The translations under genes and the position numbers were made by a program. 64,000 nt of DNA from Acinetobacter bereziniae LMG 1003 = CIP 70.12 (GTDB lineage: Bacteria > Pseudomonadota > Gammaproteobacteria > Pseudomonadales > Moraxellaceae). This document shows positions 9,170 to 18,480 of the stretch, piece after piece. Each line of letters begins with the position of its first letter. Position 1 is the first letter of the stretch. The stretch lies in contig NZ_KB849755.1 of assembly GCF_000368925.1 (NCBI RefSeq), positions 790,975 through 854,974 of the forward strand. Direction: 5' to 3'. Under the pieces are notes generated by a model. The model searched no databases. It saw nothing but the letters and a program-made list of their open reading frames with translations, and was not told where the DNA came from.

Positions 9170-10390
9170 TTATTTTGCTGCAAACATAGCTTTGACATCT
9201 GCAACAATATTATCAATATTTAAAACATACGCAGAACTATGATCCCAAGTAGGTTCAGGGATATAGCGAACCTGTGTACCAAATGCTTTTGCGGTAGCAT
9301 ATAAAGTATCTGTCGCAATTTTGGGTACAGTAGTATCCGCCCCCCCCTGATAAATTACTACAGGTGTTTTGACTTGAACTTGTAGTGGTTGTGAGTCTTC
9401 ATTTAAAAATTTTTGTACAGGCGCTAGGGTCATAAATCCGTCAGTTGTTCTTGGATAATTCTTTAATGAACCATTGCTACCAACATATTGCATCATAGCC
9501 CCTGCAAATTGAGTTCCAAGATCACAGCTTGATTCTGCATTTCTTGCAATTGCATCCGTCGGTACTTTAAATACTTGGCTATAGTCTAAAGTAGGGTTTG
9601 TATTGCGTAAGCCCGCAGCAATTAATGCAGTAAAGGTATCTAAAGATGCATAAACAGGTATCTGCTGAGTTGGTGTAGCATTTTCAACTGAAAGATTTCC
9701 AACACTTAAAATTAATTTCAATTGTGAAGCTGGTGCAACAGCGACGGTTCCTTTATAGTCTAGGTTTGCACGCGCCGCATATTGCGCAGCGCCTAATGCT
9801 GCTTGACCACCTTGAGAATGTCCAACTGTGACCCACTGATTAGACGCTTTACTGCCTAGCCAACTCCGTGTCGCCACTACCGCATCAGTAATCGAATAAG
9901 CTTCACTTTTTAAATTTAAAAATGGGTGTAATTCTTTACCACCAGGCTCGCCCAAGCCTTCGTAATCAGGTGCGACCACCACGTAGCCTGCTGCAAGAAA
10001 CTTAGAAATCATGCCTTTAATATGGTCATTCATCACATTACGACTTGGTGCACATACATCTGCAACTCCTGTTGTCCCATGTGCCCAAACCACGATTGGC
10101 CAACCACCTGCTGGTGCTACAGTTTTCGGTGTAAAGACCAGTGAGGTTGCTTGAACTTCGGTACCATTAATACCTTTCATTTTATAGGTCATCACGACAC
10201 TATCCGTTGCCACAGCAGAAAAGTCAGTTGCAGTATATGCGCTTGGTGTTCCCACAACAGGATTGGCAATCGTGTTGACATCTGTATTATCTGGAGAAGC
10301 TCCAGATGAACTCCCTCCACCACCGTTATTACATGCTGTTAAAGCGATCCCAGAACTTATAATTAAAACTGTTAGTAAATTCTTTTTCAT
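9170..10390 (-). CDS. Lipoprotein alpha/beta-hydrolase, secretory-lipase-like (paralogue 2)
   Basis: 406 residues starting at the ATG at 10390, which has AAGGA 8 nt upstream; a TTG seven codons earlier lacks this. The signal peptide ends in the lipobox LTAC, followed by a Gly/Ser-rich linker. The nucleophile elbow GHSQGG lies near residue 190, a likely catalytic Asp in GGADTTVP and His in WDHSSAY near the C terminus. It is a close paralogue of the gene at 11462 and a more distant one of 2431. It probably acts on esters or lipids at the outer membrane or outside the cell. Confidence 0.83.
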   Translation of the reverse strand: MKKNLLTVLIISSGIALTACNNGGGGSSSGASPDNTDVNTIANPVVGTPSAYTATDFSAVATDSVVMTYKMKGINGTEVQATSLVFTPKTVAPAGGWPIVVWAHGTTGVADVCAPSRNVMNDHIKGMISKFLAAGYVVVAPDYEGLGEPGGKELHPFLNLKSEAYSITDAVVATRSWLGSKASNQWVTVGHSQGGQAALGAAQYAARANLDYKGTVAVAPASQLKLILSVGNLSVENATPTQQIPVYASLDTFTALIAAGLRNTNPTLDYSQVFKVPTDAIARNAESSCDLGTQFAGAMMQYVGSNGSLKNYPRTTDGFMTLAPVQKFLNEDSQPLQVQVKTPVVIYQGGADTTVPKIATDTLYATAKAFGTQVRYIPEPTWDHSSAYVLNIDNIVADVKAMFAAK

Positions 10391-10682
10391 GTGATTTATC
10401 CTTAAACACAATTTTTTAAATATTTTATATCACTTATTACACATAAGTATTTCATGAATACGTCAAAAAAATATGTTAGGCAAGTCTTTTGCTCATTATT
10501 TTTAAGGGATGAATCAACTGAATAAATCATCAATAATGGCATCAAACCACACAAGGCATCATGTTTATTGTTAACACATTGAACAATATATAGAAATCTA
10601 AACTGCCAAGAAATGGCTATTTATTGTTTATAAAATTAATATCAAAGTAGCTTAAAGATTCGTTTAAAATTTCAATTTAATC

Positions 10683-10850
10683 TTACTTCAACGACGCTAA
10701 CTTTTTCTCAGAATAAGATTCAACAGCATATCGCCAATCTGTTGAAAAATGCATATCGCAACATATAATTTCTTGATCAATAAAATCAATGCAATAAAGA
10801 TCGTTTTGAATGATGTGAAGCTTTCCTAACCAAACTGTTATGCTGTACAT
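10683..10850 (-). CDS. Possible 55-aa small protein
   Basis: An ATG-to-TAA frame with mixed, soluble composition (for example FSTDWRYAVESYSEKK near the end) and no membrane segment. The ribosome binding site is weak. I do not recognise it. It could be a genuine small protein or the remains of a longer gene; support is only the protein-like composition and its position in an otherwise empty gap. Confidence 0.28.
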   Translation of the reverse strand: MYSITVWLGKLHIIQNDLYCIDFIDQEIICCDMHFSTDWRYAVESYSEKKLASLK

Positions 10851-11403
10851 CTAAAACCTAAATAAATTTACCTAGATGATGCTTCACTTTGTCTGACCCA
10901 TTTTTTGTTTAACCGTATTCTTGCGATGCAAAAAAGGTAGTGCTTTGTTTTTTGCTCATATACGCATATAACCTCACTCAACATGGCAACATCCATGTCA
11001 CCTCGCGATAGCAAGACTATCGATGATGCAAAAGTACAGAATAAATGAATCACAAAAATTTTATAAAATTTGCATAAGAAACAAAAAATTAACTCAGCAT
11101 AAATGATTAAAATGAAAAATCACTGGTATGAATACTCAAGAAATGTTGAATGCATACCCTATTGATTTAAATATTTAAAAAAAATTTGACTACAGGACAA
11201 TGAGAGATAGATTGACTCAATCTTTTCGCAAACTAACTATTTCACAAACTAAAAACTATAAAAGTCATTGCTAAAAACCTGAGGATTTCCCTCTGCCTTT
11301 GCATATATTAGATGAAACAGGATGCTAACAACGTTATTGCTGAATGAAGATGCTAATCATGTTGCATTAGATAAATAAAGCAAGTTGAGTTATTCATAAG
11401 CTA

Positions 11404-11425
11404 CCACTGTTCGATTGAACAGTGG
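11404..11425 (-). terminator. Hairpin after hydrolase paralogue 3
   Basis: A perfect 9-bp stem (ccactgttc/gaacagtgg) with a 4-nt loop, about 36 nt beyond the stop at 11462. There is no long T run, so termination strength is uncertain. Confidence 0.5.
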
Positions 11426-11461
11426 CAAAATTTAAAAACGATACTGGTCAATATTTAAGGA

Positions 11462-12769
11462 TTAGTTTGATAGCAGTGTTTTAATATCCGCCAATAAGTT
11501 TCCGTTTTTAGCATTTACAGTATAAGCGGTACTATGGTCCCATTTTGGATCGGTTCGATAATCAATTTTTGTGGTTAATGCTCGTGCTTGCGCCACTAAT
11601 GCGTCTGTTGCCTGAGGCAACACCAATGTATCTGCACCACCTTGATAAATAATAATTGGTGTTTTAACCAAGACTTGAAGAGGTTGTGAATCTTTCTCCA
11701 AAAATTGTTTGACGATCGGATCATCCATATAGCCCACATTTCGACGTGGATAATCTTTTATACTGAAGTTATTTTTATAAGCGTATTCCCCTATTCCTCG
11801 CGTAAATGCAAGTCCTAGATTAAGCACACATATAGACTCTGCTTGTTCTGCAATTTTATCGGTAGGAGACTTAAAGACCTGACTATACACACCGCTTACA
11901 CCATAAGTAGCCTTAATACTTGCTGCAATTAACGAAGTAAACCCATCTGTAGCAACATAACCTAAGACTTTACGTTCGTATTCCGGGTTTGTTTCACCAT
12001 TTTCATCCAGCATATTATCAGGTAACCCTTCTAATTTAAATTGAATTAAAGTGTCAATCATTTTTAAATTAGACGCTGGTGCAATTGCCACTGCACCTTT
12101 ATAGTCCATATTGGCACGTGCTGCATATTGTGCTGCACCCAATGCCGCTTGCCCTCCTTGTGAATGCCCCACTACTGCCCATTTATTAGAGACCTTATCA
12201 CGTAACCAACTTTTGGTTGCTACCACTGCATCCGTAATTGAATAAGCCTCACTTTTGACATTGAGAAAAGGATGGAGTTCTTTATCGCCAGGCTCACCCA
12301 AACCTTCATAATCAGGTGCGACAACCACATAACCTTCTTTAACAAAACTATCAATCATGTCTTTAATCGTTGGATCACCTGGACCAAAAATACCTTGTAT
12401 CGTCAATTTATTAACACTCGGTGCACAAATATCTGCGACACCCGTTGTACCATGCGCCCACACTACGATTGGCCAGCCCCCTACAGGCGGTGCTGTTTTA
12501 GGTGTAAAAACTAAGCTGGTTGCGAGTGTCTCGGTTCCTTTGATGCCTTTCATTTTATAAGTCATCACCACACTTTCTGCAGCATTTGGTGGTGCATCAT
12601 CTTTAATATATTTATATGCAGCAGGTGTTCCCACCACAGGGTTTTGAATATTATTGATGTCTACATTTGATGTGGTTGATGGATCTCCATCATCATTGTC
12701 ATCTCCTCCACATGCCGTCAAAAATACAACTGAGCTTGCTAATAATATCGAAAGCGTATTTCTTTTCAT
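11462..12769 (-). CDS. Lipoprotein alpha/beta-hydrolase, secretory-lipase-like (paralogue 3)
   Basis: 435 residues when started at the ATG at 12769, which has AAGGA 8 nt upstream. The ATG three codons earlier overlaps that site and is less likely. Signal peptide with lipobox LTAC and an Asp-rich linker, elbow GHSQGG, candidate Asp in GGADTLVLP and His in WDHSTAY. It is clearly close to paralogue 2 over its length but has inserts near residues 120-130 and 230-250 (the DENGETNPEYE stretch). The pair looks like a local duplication that later diverged. Confidence 0.83.
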   Translation of the reverse strand: MKRNTLSILLASSVVFLTACGGDDNDDGDPSTTSNVDINNIQNPVVGTPAAYKYIKDDAPPNAAESVVMTYKMKGIKGTETLATSLVFTPKTAPPVGGWPIVVWAHGTTGVADICAPSVNKLTIQGIFGPGDPTIKDMIDSFVKEGYVVVAPDYEGLGEPGDKELHPFLNVKSEAYSITDAVVATKSWLRDKVSNKWAVVGHSQGGQAALGAAQYAARANMDYKGAVAIAPASNLKMIDTLIQFKLEGLPDNMLDENGETNPEYERKVLGYVATDGFTSLIAASIKATYGVSGVYSQVFKSPTDKIAEQAESICVLNLGLAFTRGIGEYAYKNNFSIKDYPRRNVGYMDDPIVKQFLEKDSQPLQVLVKTPIIIYQGGADTLVLPQATDALVAQARALTTKIDYRTDPKWDHSTAYTVNAKNGNLLADIKTLLSN

Positions 12770-13313
12770 TTTATTCATCCTTGTTGTCTATCTTGTTTTA
12801 ATGCTTCAATGTGAATAACTCCAATTTATCCACACCGATCATTCGATTACCTAGCTTTTGGCGGGGTATTCTTTTTAAATTATCCTAAATCGAATAATTA
12901 AGATAATCTACAATATAATTATCTTATTAAAATAAATTTGCAAGTGATATTCGATAGTTATTTATTTTGATATTCATTGGAAAATATTTAAAAAAGTAGA
13001 TAAAATCGATTTTAAACTAAAAAATGAGGTATGCTTCACTGTATTCAATAGAATTTATAATCTTTACCATAAAAATATCAACAAACCCAAATATTAAGAT
13101 GTTCTTATAAATTTTTAAGTAAATGATGATAGCCAGTCTCAACTAGATATAATTTATATTTTAATCATGCAACCACCATACAAGGACAGAACTGCTTGAG
13201 AGTTAAACAAAAACAAATCAAAACTGACTTTCAAATAACTTTAAATTGTATTCAATGCTTAAAAAAGCTAGGGTATTCAAAAGCTCCTGGTCAAAGCGGT
13301 GAAGGAATAAAAG
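12770..13313. other. Divergent intergenic region, 544 nt
   Basis: AT-rich DNA between the divergent hydrolase and exonuclease genes; it must hold both promoters. A short frame beginning with TTG at about 13196 (AAGGA upstream) runs into the exonuclease start, but I do not consider it supported. No repeats or RNA genes were seen. Confidence 0.5.
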
Positions 13314-14015
13314 ATGCAAGCTATTATTTTAGATACAGAAACACATACACTCAATGGTCTACCTATTGAAATTGCTTATGCACCTATTCAGATTGAAGCA
13401 GGAAAACTTAGTTTAGATCGTAAGCAAATATTTGATCAGCTTTACAGCATAGGCAATGAGAAAATCTCTTTTGCCTCTATGGCGGTTCACCATATTTTAG
13501 AAGCAGATATTGCAGGACAACCCAACTTTTCGGACTTCGAGCTTCCTAAAGAAACCACATATATCATTGGTCATAATATTGATTATGATATTCGTGCCAT
13601 TGAACAATGCGGTGTGGATACTTCAAAAATCAAAGCTATTTGTACGCTGGCACTGGCTCGTTTAGTTTGGCCAGATGCTGAAGCCCATAATATTTCTGCG
13701 CTGATTTATATGATCAGTAAAGGCAGTGAAAAAGCACGTGAAATGCTGAAAAGTGCGCATCGCGCAGATGCAGATATTATTTTAACAGCCAATATTTTAA
13801 TGCACATTATTCATCATTTAAAAATTCAGACTTTAGAAGAACTCTATGAAGCCTCTGAAGATGCACGTATACCAAGAACGATCAACTTTGGTAAACACCG
13901 CGGTACTGCAATTTCAGAATTACCCTCAGACTATGTGCAATGGTTATTACGCCAGGAAGACCTAGACCCTTATTTACGTAAAGCCTTAGAGAATGCAAAC
14001 CTAATCACACTTTAA
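13314..14015 (+). CDS. DnaQ-fold 3'-5' exonuclease with C-terminal DUF3820-like domain
   Basis: 233 residues. The N-terminal DEDDh exonuclease domain has D7-T-E9, the GHNIDYD segment (Asp ~92) and H149RADAD154. The C terminus (from ~190) is a small domain with FGKHRG and DYVQWLL, as seen in DUF3820/'quorum-sensing-regulated virulence factor' fusions to exonucleases. It probably trims single-stranded DNA or RNA ends in the cytosol. AAGGAA precedes the ATG. The next gene starts 86 nt later and may be co-transcribed. Confidence 0.82.
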   Translation: MQAIILDTETHTLNGLPIEIAYAPIQIEAGKLSLDRKQIFDQLYSIGNEKISFASMAVHHILEADIAGQPNFSDFELPKETTYIIGHNIDYDIRAIEQCGVDTSKIKAICTLALARLVWPDAEAHNISALIYMISKGSEKAREMLKSAHRADADIILTANILMHIIHHLKIQTLEELYEASEDARIPRTINFGKHRGTAISELPSDYVQWLLRQEDLDPYLRKALENANLITL

Positions 14016-14101
14016 CCTTGTGATTTGTAACAAGAAAGTCATATTAGTGTAATTTTCATTCTTTATCCTTGGGTCAATTTATTGGGGGAATAACTTGACT
14101 C

Positions 14102-14797
14102 ATGGATCAATATTTTAAAACTGACTTGGGAATTCAGGCATTAAAACAGCGGTCATTTCAACTGAATGCGCGTCAAAGACAGTTATTACTCCTGATTGGT
14201 ACTGATGATTTTAAAATCTTGAACAGTGCTTTAAAACAACGCTTGGCGACCCCTGAACTGATTCAACAATTAGAAGAACTTGGTTTGATTTTTCAGGATA
14301 ATGCGCCATCCGTAGATAAAAAAAATAATACCCCCCTATCAAAAGTGACAAATTCAGTTGCATTAGACACAAACCAACAACCAACTTTGGCTCAAACAGC
14401 AAAAAGTCAATCTTCAAAAGAAAATATTATTTCCTCAATTAGCATCAGTGAAAAATTAACAGAAGTATCCTCACCCGACAATCTCCACACCAATGAGCCA
14501 ACCCATGATTTAAAGCCAGAACTAGAAACACCAGCACAGAAGGAAAATAAACTCGAACATATCCATATCAGTTTTGATGAGATCAAACAAAAAATGGCAC
14601 ATCTATTACAAACTCATTGTGGACTCATGACTAAACAATTAGTGATACAGATCCAGCAAGCAAAATCTATCCGTGATATTAAATTTTGCCAAATGCAATG
14701 GATTACCGCATTACAAGAATCCAGAATTTCGCCACTTGAACTAAATCAAACCATGCAACAAATTAATTATTCTTTACAACATCTACAATCATCATAG
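14102..14797 (+). CDS. Hypothetical protein, 231 aa
   Basis: Not recognised. An N-terminal helical part (residues 1-65, LKQRSFQLNARQRQLLLLIG) resembles a winged-helix-like fold; it is followed by a low-complexity, Ser/Thr/Asn/Gln-rich linker (~70-150) and a C-terminal helical part (~160-231). It is soluble, with no signal peptide. It lies downstream of the exonuclease and ends before a strong terminator, so the two may form an operon. Confidence 0.72.
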   Translation: MDQYFKTDLGIQALKQRSFQLNARQRQLLLLIGTDDFKILNSALKQRLATPELIQQLEELGLIFQDNAPSVDKKNNTPLSKVTNSVALDTNQQPTLAQTAKSQSSKENIISSISISEKLTEVSSPDNLHTNEPTHDLKPELETPAQKENKLEHIHISFDEIKQKMAHLLQTHCGLMTKQLVIQIQQAKSIRDIKFCQMQWITALQESRISPLELNQTMQQINYSLQHLQSS

Positions 14798-14843
14798 TTT
14801 AAAAGCCTTACAAGCGTGAGACTTAGCATTTAGATTTAACCCC

Positions 14844-14889
14844 CTTAGAATGACACAATTAAGTGTTTTAACGTCATTCTAAGTTTTTT
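14844..14889 (+). terminator. Rho-independent terminator
   Basis: An 11-bp perfect stem (cttagaatgac / gtcattctaag) with an 18-nt loop and a T6 tail. It ends the 13314-14797 unit. Confidence 0.85.
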
Positions 14890-14918
14890 AATCTAAACAG
14901 ATTAATATTTTTTAAAAG

Positions 14919-15086
14919 ATGGATAATAATCAGATTTGGCAGATCATCGCCCTTGAAGATGATCATTATTTATCGGAACAAAAGCTGAATTTAGAATTAA
15001 AATCTGCTTTGCTCACAGAATTCCTTCAACACTTACACATTGAATTTCAACATTATGATGTAGAAATACAACATTTCCACGTCTAA
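14919..15086 (+). CDS. Small acidic protein, 55 aa
   Basis: A short frame, MDNNQIWQIIALEDDHY at the start, ending HFHV. Rich in Asp, Glu, His and Leu, probably helical and soluble. It starts 30 nt after a terminator, so it needs its own promoter. There is no strong ribosome site (a purine-rich AAAAGA only). Not recognised; composition is protein-like and codon use matches its neighbours. Confidence 0.45.
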   Translation: MDNNQIWQIIALEDDHYLSEQKLNLELKSALLTEFLQHLHIEFQHYDVEIQHFHV

Positions 15087-15257
15087 AATCAAATGTCTTA
15101 TATCACCTAACTTCACCAGCATATTTCATTGATATTAATGATGAATTAACTTCAGTCCATATGTCTTATTATATCTTTTTACAAAATCAAATTGTCTATT
15201 TTTACATCAGGCTATACAATAAACACTCAGCTAACTTGTTCAAATAATTACACAATT

Positions 15258-15548
15258 ATGACTACTTATATTACCAAATCGACCAATCAAACAGCATTAG
15301 CACTTTCAAATTTTCATTCAACTTTTGAACAGTGTTTGACGGCTGTTTCTAATATTAAGCATAAAATAGATTTACGAATCAAAGATGATCCAATGTCCTC
15401 ACAACATGTGTTGGTACAAAGTTATCAATCTGGATCACTCAAAGGTGATTTAAGAATTGAAAAACGCGCTGTTGTTCAAGCCAATCGAGACCGCTTAGCC
15501 CTTTATCATTTAGTTGCTGTTGTTCTTGATCATTTTAAAACTGCTTGA
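15258..15548 (+). CDS. Hypothetical protein, 96 aa
   Basis: Starts at the ATG at 15258; the longer frame from 15192 uses a non-ATG codon and adds an unlikely Thr/Asn-rich lead. The product is soluble with a helical N-terminal half (NFHSTFEQCLTAVSNIKHKI) and a basic C-terminal half (LRIEKRAVVQANRDRLALYH). It could bind nucleic acid, but no known motif is visible. A clear terminator follows. Confidence 0.6.
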   Translation: MTTYITKSTNQTALALSNFHSTFEQCLTAVSNIKHKIDLRIKDDPMSSQHVLVQSYQSGSLKGDLRIEKRAVVQANRDRLALYHLVAVVLDHFKTA

Positions 15549-15612
15549 TTTTTTTAGTAGAAACTTGGTTATTGCTGTTCAGCTTTAGACGTTTTAATGT
15601 TTAGCTATAATA

Positions 15613-15650
15613 AAAATGTGTTGGATAAATACCTCCAACACATTTTTTTA
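15613..15650 (+). terminator. Bidirectional terminator
   Basis: Stem aatgtgttgg/ccaacacatt with a 10-nt loop, A run before and T7 after. It lies between the convergent genes ending at 15548 and 15679. Confidence 0.85.
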
Positions 15651-15678
15651 ATTGTCACATCATTGGTCTAGTTAAAAA

Positions 15679-15906
15679 TTAACTCACCTGTTCAATGATG
15701 CGATAAATACTATCACTTTCTTTACTCTCAAACAGTAATTCAATACTCGGCAATATCTTTTCGCCATCTACCACAATATGATCTATCTTTTGGAACAAGG
15801 ATAAATTTTCAGCATCTTCATGCTCTTGCAATTTGTTTAACCATGCCATTGCATTTAATTCGTTGCTATATTGATCCTTCACCTTGACTGTAATCATTTC
15901 AGACAT
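15679..15906 (-). CDS. Hypothetical protein, 75 aa
   Basis: Start taken at the ATG at 15906, with AGGA upstream; the frame is open for 34 more codons, but that lead lacks a ribosome site. Soluble, acidic product beginning MSEMITVKVKD, with two likely beta strands and a helix. Unknown function. It lies alone between two terminators. Confidence 0.62.
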   Translation of the reverse strand: MSEMITVKVKDQYSNELNAMAWLNKLQEHEDAENLSLFQKIDHIVVDGEKILPSIELLFESKESDSIYRIIEQVS

Positions 15907-16102
15907 TTTCCTATCCTCTTTTTTATATACTGTTTTTCTTATAGCATGACATTGAATAAAATTTCTTGTGAAGTTGTTAGATTTTATGGCAATGTTAAAG
16001 CATTGCAACTTATGAATATTTTTCAGTTATAAAACAATCAATTACTTTGAATATTTTATGTAAATTCTGCCTATCTTAATTATTTCATCAGATTTCAAAA
16101 TG

Positions 16103-16130
16103 AAAAAGCTCACATTCCTGTGAGCTTTTT
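16103..16130. terminator. Hairpin terminator
   Basis: Perfect stem aaaagctcaca/tgtgagctttt with a 4-nt loop and T tail. It follows no obvious gene on the + strand and precedes an empty stretch; it may be left over from a lost gene. Confidence 0.65.
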
Positions 16131-16660
16131 GATGTTGGAAAGCTAGTGCTTATTTTTTATTTGAACTGGAGTCACAAATTCAATAAGCCGTCATTGATCT
16201 GTCCAACTACTTCGTAGCATCTTATCGATCTACTGTAGTTATAATATAGGCAGAACTTTGACCATCTGCAAGAAGCAGTAACATTATTCAACCTAATTAC
16301 AGCGATTTTAAAATTGAATTATTTTAAAAACAGCAGATAATAGTTAAGCCTAAATTGATGATCAATTTTTCAATCTTTAAAGAATAATGGCTGCTAAGCA
16401 CTAAAATGAAATTAAACTTTGAAAGTGCTTTAAAATGATCATTTTTCCGAATTAAAAATTCAGATAAAAAGTATAAAATTTTTTGAAAATAAATCATTTA
16501 TATGAAAAATTATGCGGTTTGAATATAAATGATCAGAAATTTACACGATCAATTATCACTTAGTATGTTTTCTTTATCGGATGAAAATTTGAGTTATGGC
16601 GATAATGTACTATATTCATTGTCTTTGAACTTCTTTACATTTTACCAATATTACCTAAAG
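16131..16660. other. 530 nt without a supported gene
   Basis: Very AT-rich. Short frames are broken by stops, and no repeats, RNA genes or IS ends were recognised. Confidence 0.5.
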
Positions 16661-16912
16661 TTATCGTACAGCTACATTTATAGTGCAATTATGTTCTGAG
16701 TCTTTTGCATTACGAAAATTTAATTGGTGCTTGAAACACTGACAATACGCTCTAGACTGAGTATATTTTATTTTTTCAGGAATATTTACACCCAAACATT
16801 CAGATTCAATATGCCCCATTTGTGATAAAGGAAACTCACCTTTAAGTATTAATCCGACTGCGCCAAATACAATCAACATCACAAAAATTATCAATATTAT
16901 ATAAGTTCTCAT
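16661..16912 (-). CDS. Small membrane-anchored Cys protein (paralogue of 23853)
   Basis: 83 residues: one N-terminal membrane segment (~4-24) and an exported domain with four Cys. The Cys pattern ECLGVNIPEKIKY-x6-CQC-x16-C is shared with the 93-aa protein at 23853 (KCYGIDVPDDIQY-x6-CSC-x15-C), as are the K after CxC-x and a D-x2-H near the last Cys. The Cys are likely paired in the periplasm. No family name is known to me. The AT-rich setting and small size fit accessory DNA. Confidence 0.68.
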   Translation of the reverse strand: MRTYIILIIFVMLIVFGAVGLILKGEFPLSQMGHIESECLGVNIPEKIKYTQSRAYCQCFKHQLNFRNAKDSEHNCTINVAVR

Positions 16913-17018
16913 TATTCTGAATTTTCATCTTTTTATAACTCAATAAAAATTAAGCAGATCTGTCAACAAGACTGTACTGCTCAATCATCATCGACCGTCT
17001 CATAAAACATACGATTTA

Positions 17019-17198
17019 TTATTTTTTTACAACAGAGGATTTAGTGGCATATTCAACCCCATGTTTTTCTAAATATTCACGAATTAATTGGCGAACAACT
17101 TGAGAAGGTTTTAAGTCTTGACGGTTACATAATTCTTCAAATGCTTCTTTTTTATTTGGATCGATTAAAATTGTTAACCTTGCCGTTTTATTTTCCAT
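17019..17198 (-). CDS. Ribbon-helix-helix (CopG/Arc-like) DNA-binding protein, 59 aa
   Basis: A 59-residue protein: beta strand TARLTILIDP, helix NKKEAFEELCNRQ, turn DLKPSQ and helix VVRQLIREYLEKHG. This is the RHH_1 pattern of small dimeric repressors. A Lys-rich tail follows (KSSVVKK). It has no adjacent toxin-like partner within 250 nt on its strand, so a toxin-antitoxin role is not shown; it may be a stand-alone regulator. Confidence 0.72.
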   Translation of the reverse strand: MENKTARLTILIDPNKKEAFEELCNRQDLKPSQVVRQLIREYLEKHGVEYATKSSVVKK

Positions 17199-17456
17199 AC
17201 CCCATTTCCTTAAATTTCTTAGAAATAGAATTGTAATAATATTTAGAAGATTTTCAATGATAATTTTTTATCTCGCCAACCTTACAAGATAAGACATATA
17301 CATATGATTTATAACACTTTATTTTAATAATTTTAATATTTAAATGATAAATCGATCATAATTTTTTGTGAATATTATCAAATATTTTAATTTTAAAGCT
17401 AAAATTTACACAAAAGGCTATCACAACAACGCGAAGTAATAGCCAAGTCTCTATTT

Positions 17457-17813
17457 TTAAGAGAAATCTAATTCTTTTTCAAAAATTCTAAGTTCGTGTC
17501 TAGCCATTGCTAAATTAGATTTTTGACGATCCAATACTAAATATAAAAATAAATCACTGTTTTTCTCTAGCGGTCTAAGTAAATGATACTGTTTACCTAA
17601 AGTAATCAAAATATCATCAATAGTATCTTTCAAGTTCAACGCATCAGCAGTTTTCATTTTCGCACGTAAAACCTCAGTATTCCCCGCAGCTGCAAGCTCC
17701 AAATCAATGCCTGTTCCTTGTGCTGCCAATGAAAGACCACTTGTACAATCAACAAGTGCTGAAGCTGTAAATCCGTCAATATCTGCTAATGGTGTTAAGT
17801 CAATTTTAGCCAT
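17457..17813 (-). CDS. Roadblock/LC7-like domain protein, 118 aa
   Basis: A single soluble domain. The pattern ADIDGFTASALVDCTSGLSL, then AAAGNTEVLRAK and later LFLYLVLDRQKSNLAMAR, fits the Roadblock/LC7 fold, in which small proteins regulate GTPases or motility and signalling. AAAGG lies about 9 nt before the ATG. No partner GTPase gene is adjacent. Family assignment is from pattern only. Confidence 0.62.
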   Translation of the reverse strand: MAKIDLTPLADIDGFTASALVDCTSGLSLAAQGTGIDLELAAAGNTEVLRAKMKTADALNLKDTIDDILITLGKQYHLLRPLEKNSDLFLYLVLDRQKSNLAMARHELRIFEKELDFS

Positions 17814-17844
17814 TTATATATACCTTTTATTAAGTAAAAACCGT

Positions 17845-17871
17845 ATGAGCCATCTGAGGAGTCTGGCTCAT
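17845..17871. repeat. Inverted repeat upstream of the Roadblock-like gene
   Basis: Perfect 8-bp arms atgagcca/tggctcat with an 11-nt spacer, 32-58 nt before the gene's ATG. It could be an operator or the 5' leader hairpin of its transcript. Confidence 0.4.
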
Positions 17872-18480
17872 GTTTAAAAGTATCATAGAATTATAATAAA
17901 ATATTATTTTATGATAATAATATGTGATTTTTTTAGTCTAATTAAAAAAAAGACAATATTTCTTTTCAGAAGGCATTTCTGATTTACTTTAAAATTCACA
18001 TGTGAATCGACACGATTCATATAAATAAAGATGATTTGGAAAATAAATTTAATTTTTCTTATAAAAATATTAAAAAAATATTGACAAAAAATAATTTAAA
18101 TATAAAAACTTATGTGTTTATCATTTTCTTTGCAGCATACTTGGGTAGATGTTTTATGTATAACTTGCTCCACATATATGCTTTATGTATTACAGCACTT
18201 TTCATTAAAATGTTTGCGATATCATGTTATCAAGGTTATTTCCGTATTAAAAATAAGGCTTTTAAAAATAAAGAAGATGCACAATATCTAAACATGAATG
18301 CCCATCCCGAAGAACTTCCGCAAGTGGTGAGAGCAAGTCAAGCGTGGGCTAACGATTTAGAAAATATTCCTGTGTTTTGGGTACTTGGTGGCATTTGTAT
18401 CGCCTTGAATTTGAACACAACATTGATAGCATGGACGTTTAGTGTTTTTACCATTGCACGTATTGCTCATACAATAACCT

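Larger units (their letters stand above)
10391..11461. other. AT-rich gap between hydrolase paralogues 2 and 3
   Basis: About 1.07 kb without a confident gene. It contains one small possible reading frame (10683-10850, listed separately) and a hairpin just after paralogue 3 (11404-11425). No IS ends, RNA genes or long repeats were seen. It is long for this genome and may be decayed DNA. Confidence 0.5.

Noticed and set aside
10868..11053. 61-codon minus-strand frame
   Set aside because: No ribosome site and odd composition; not supported.
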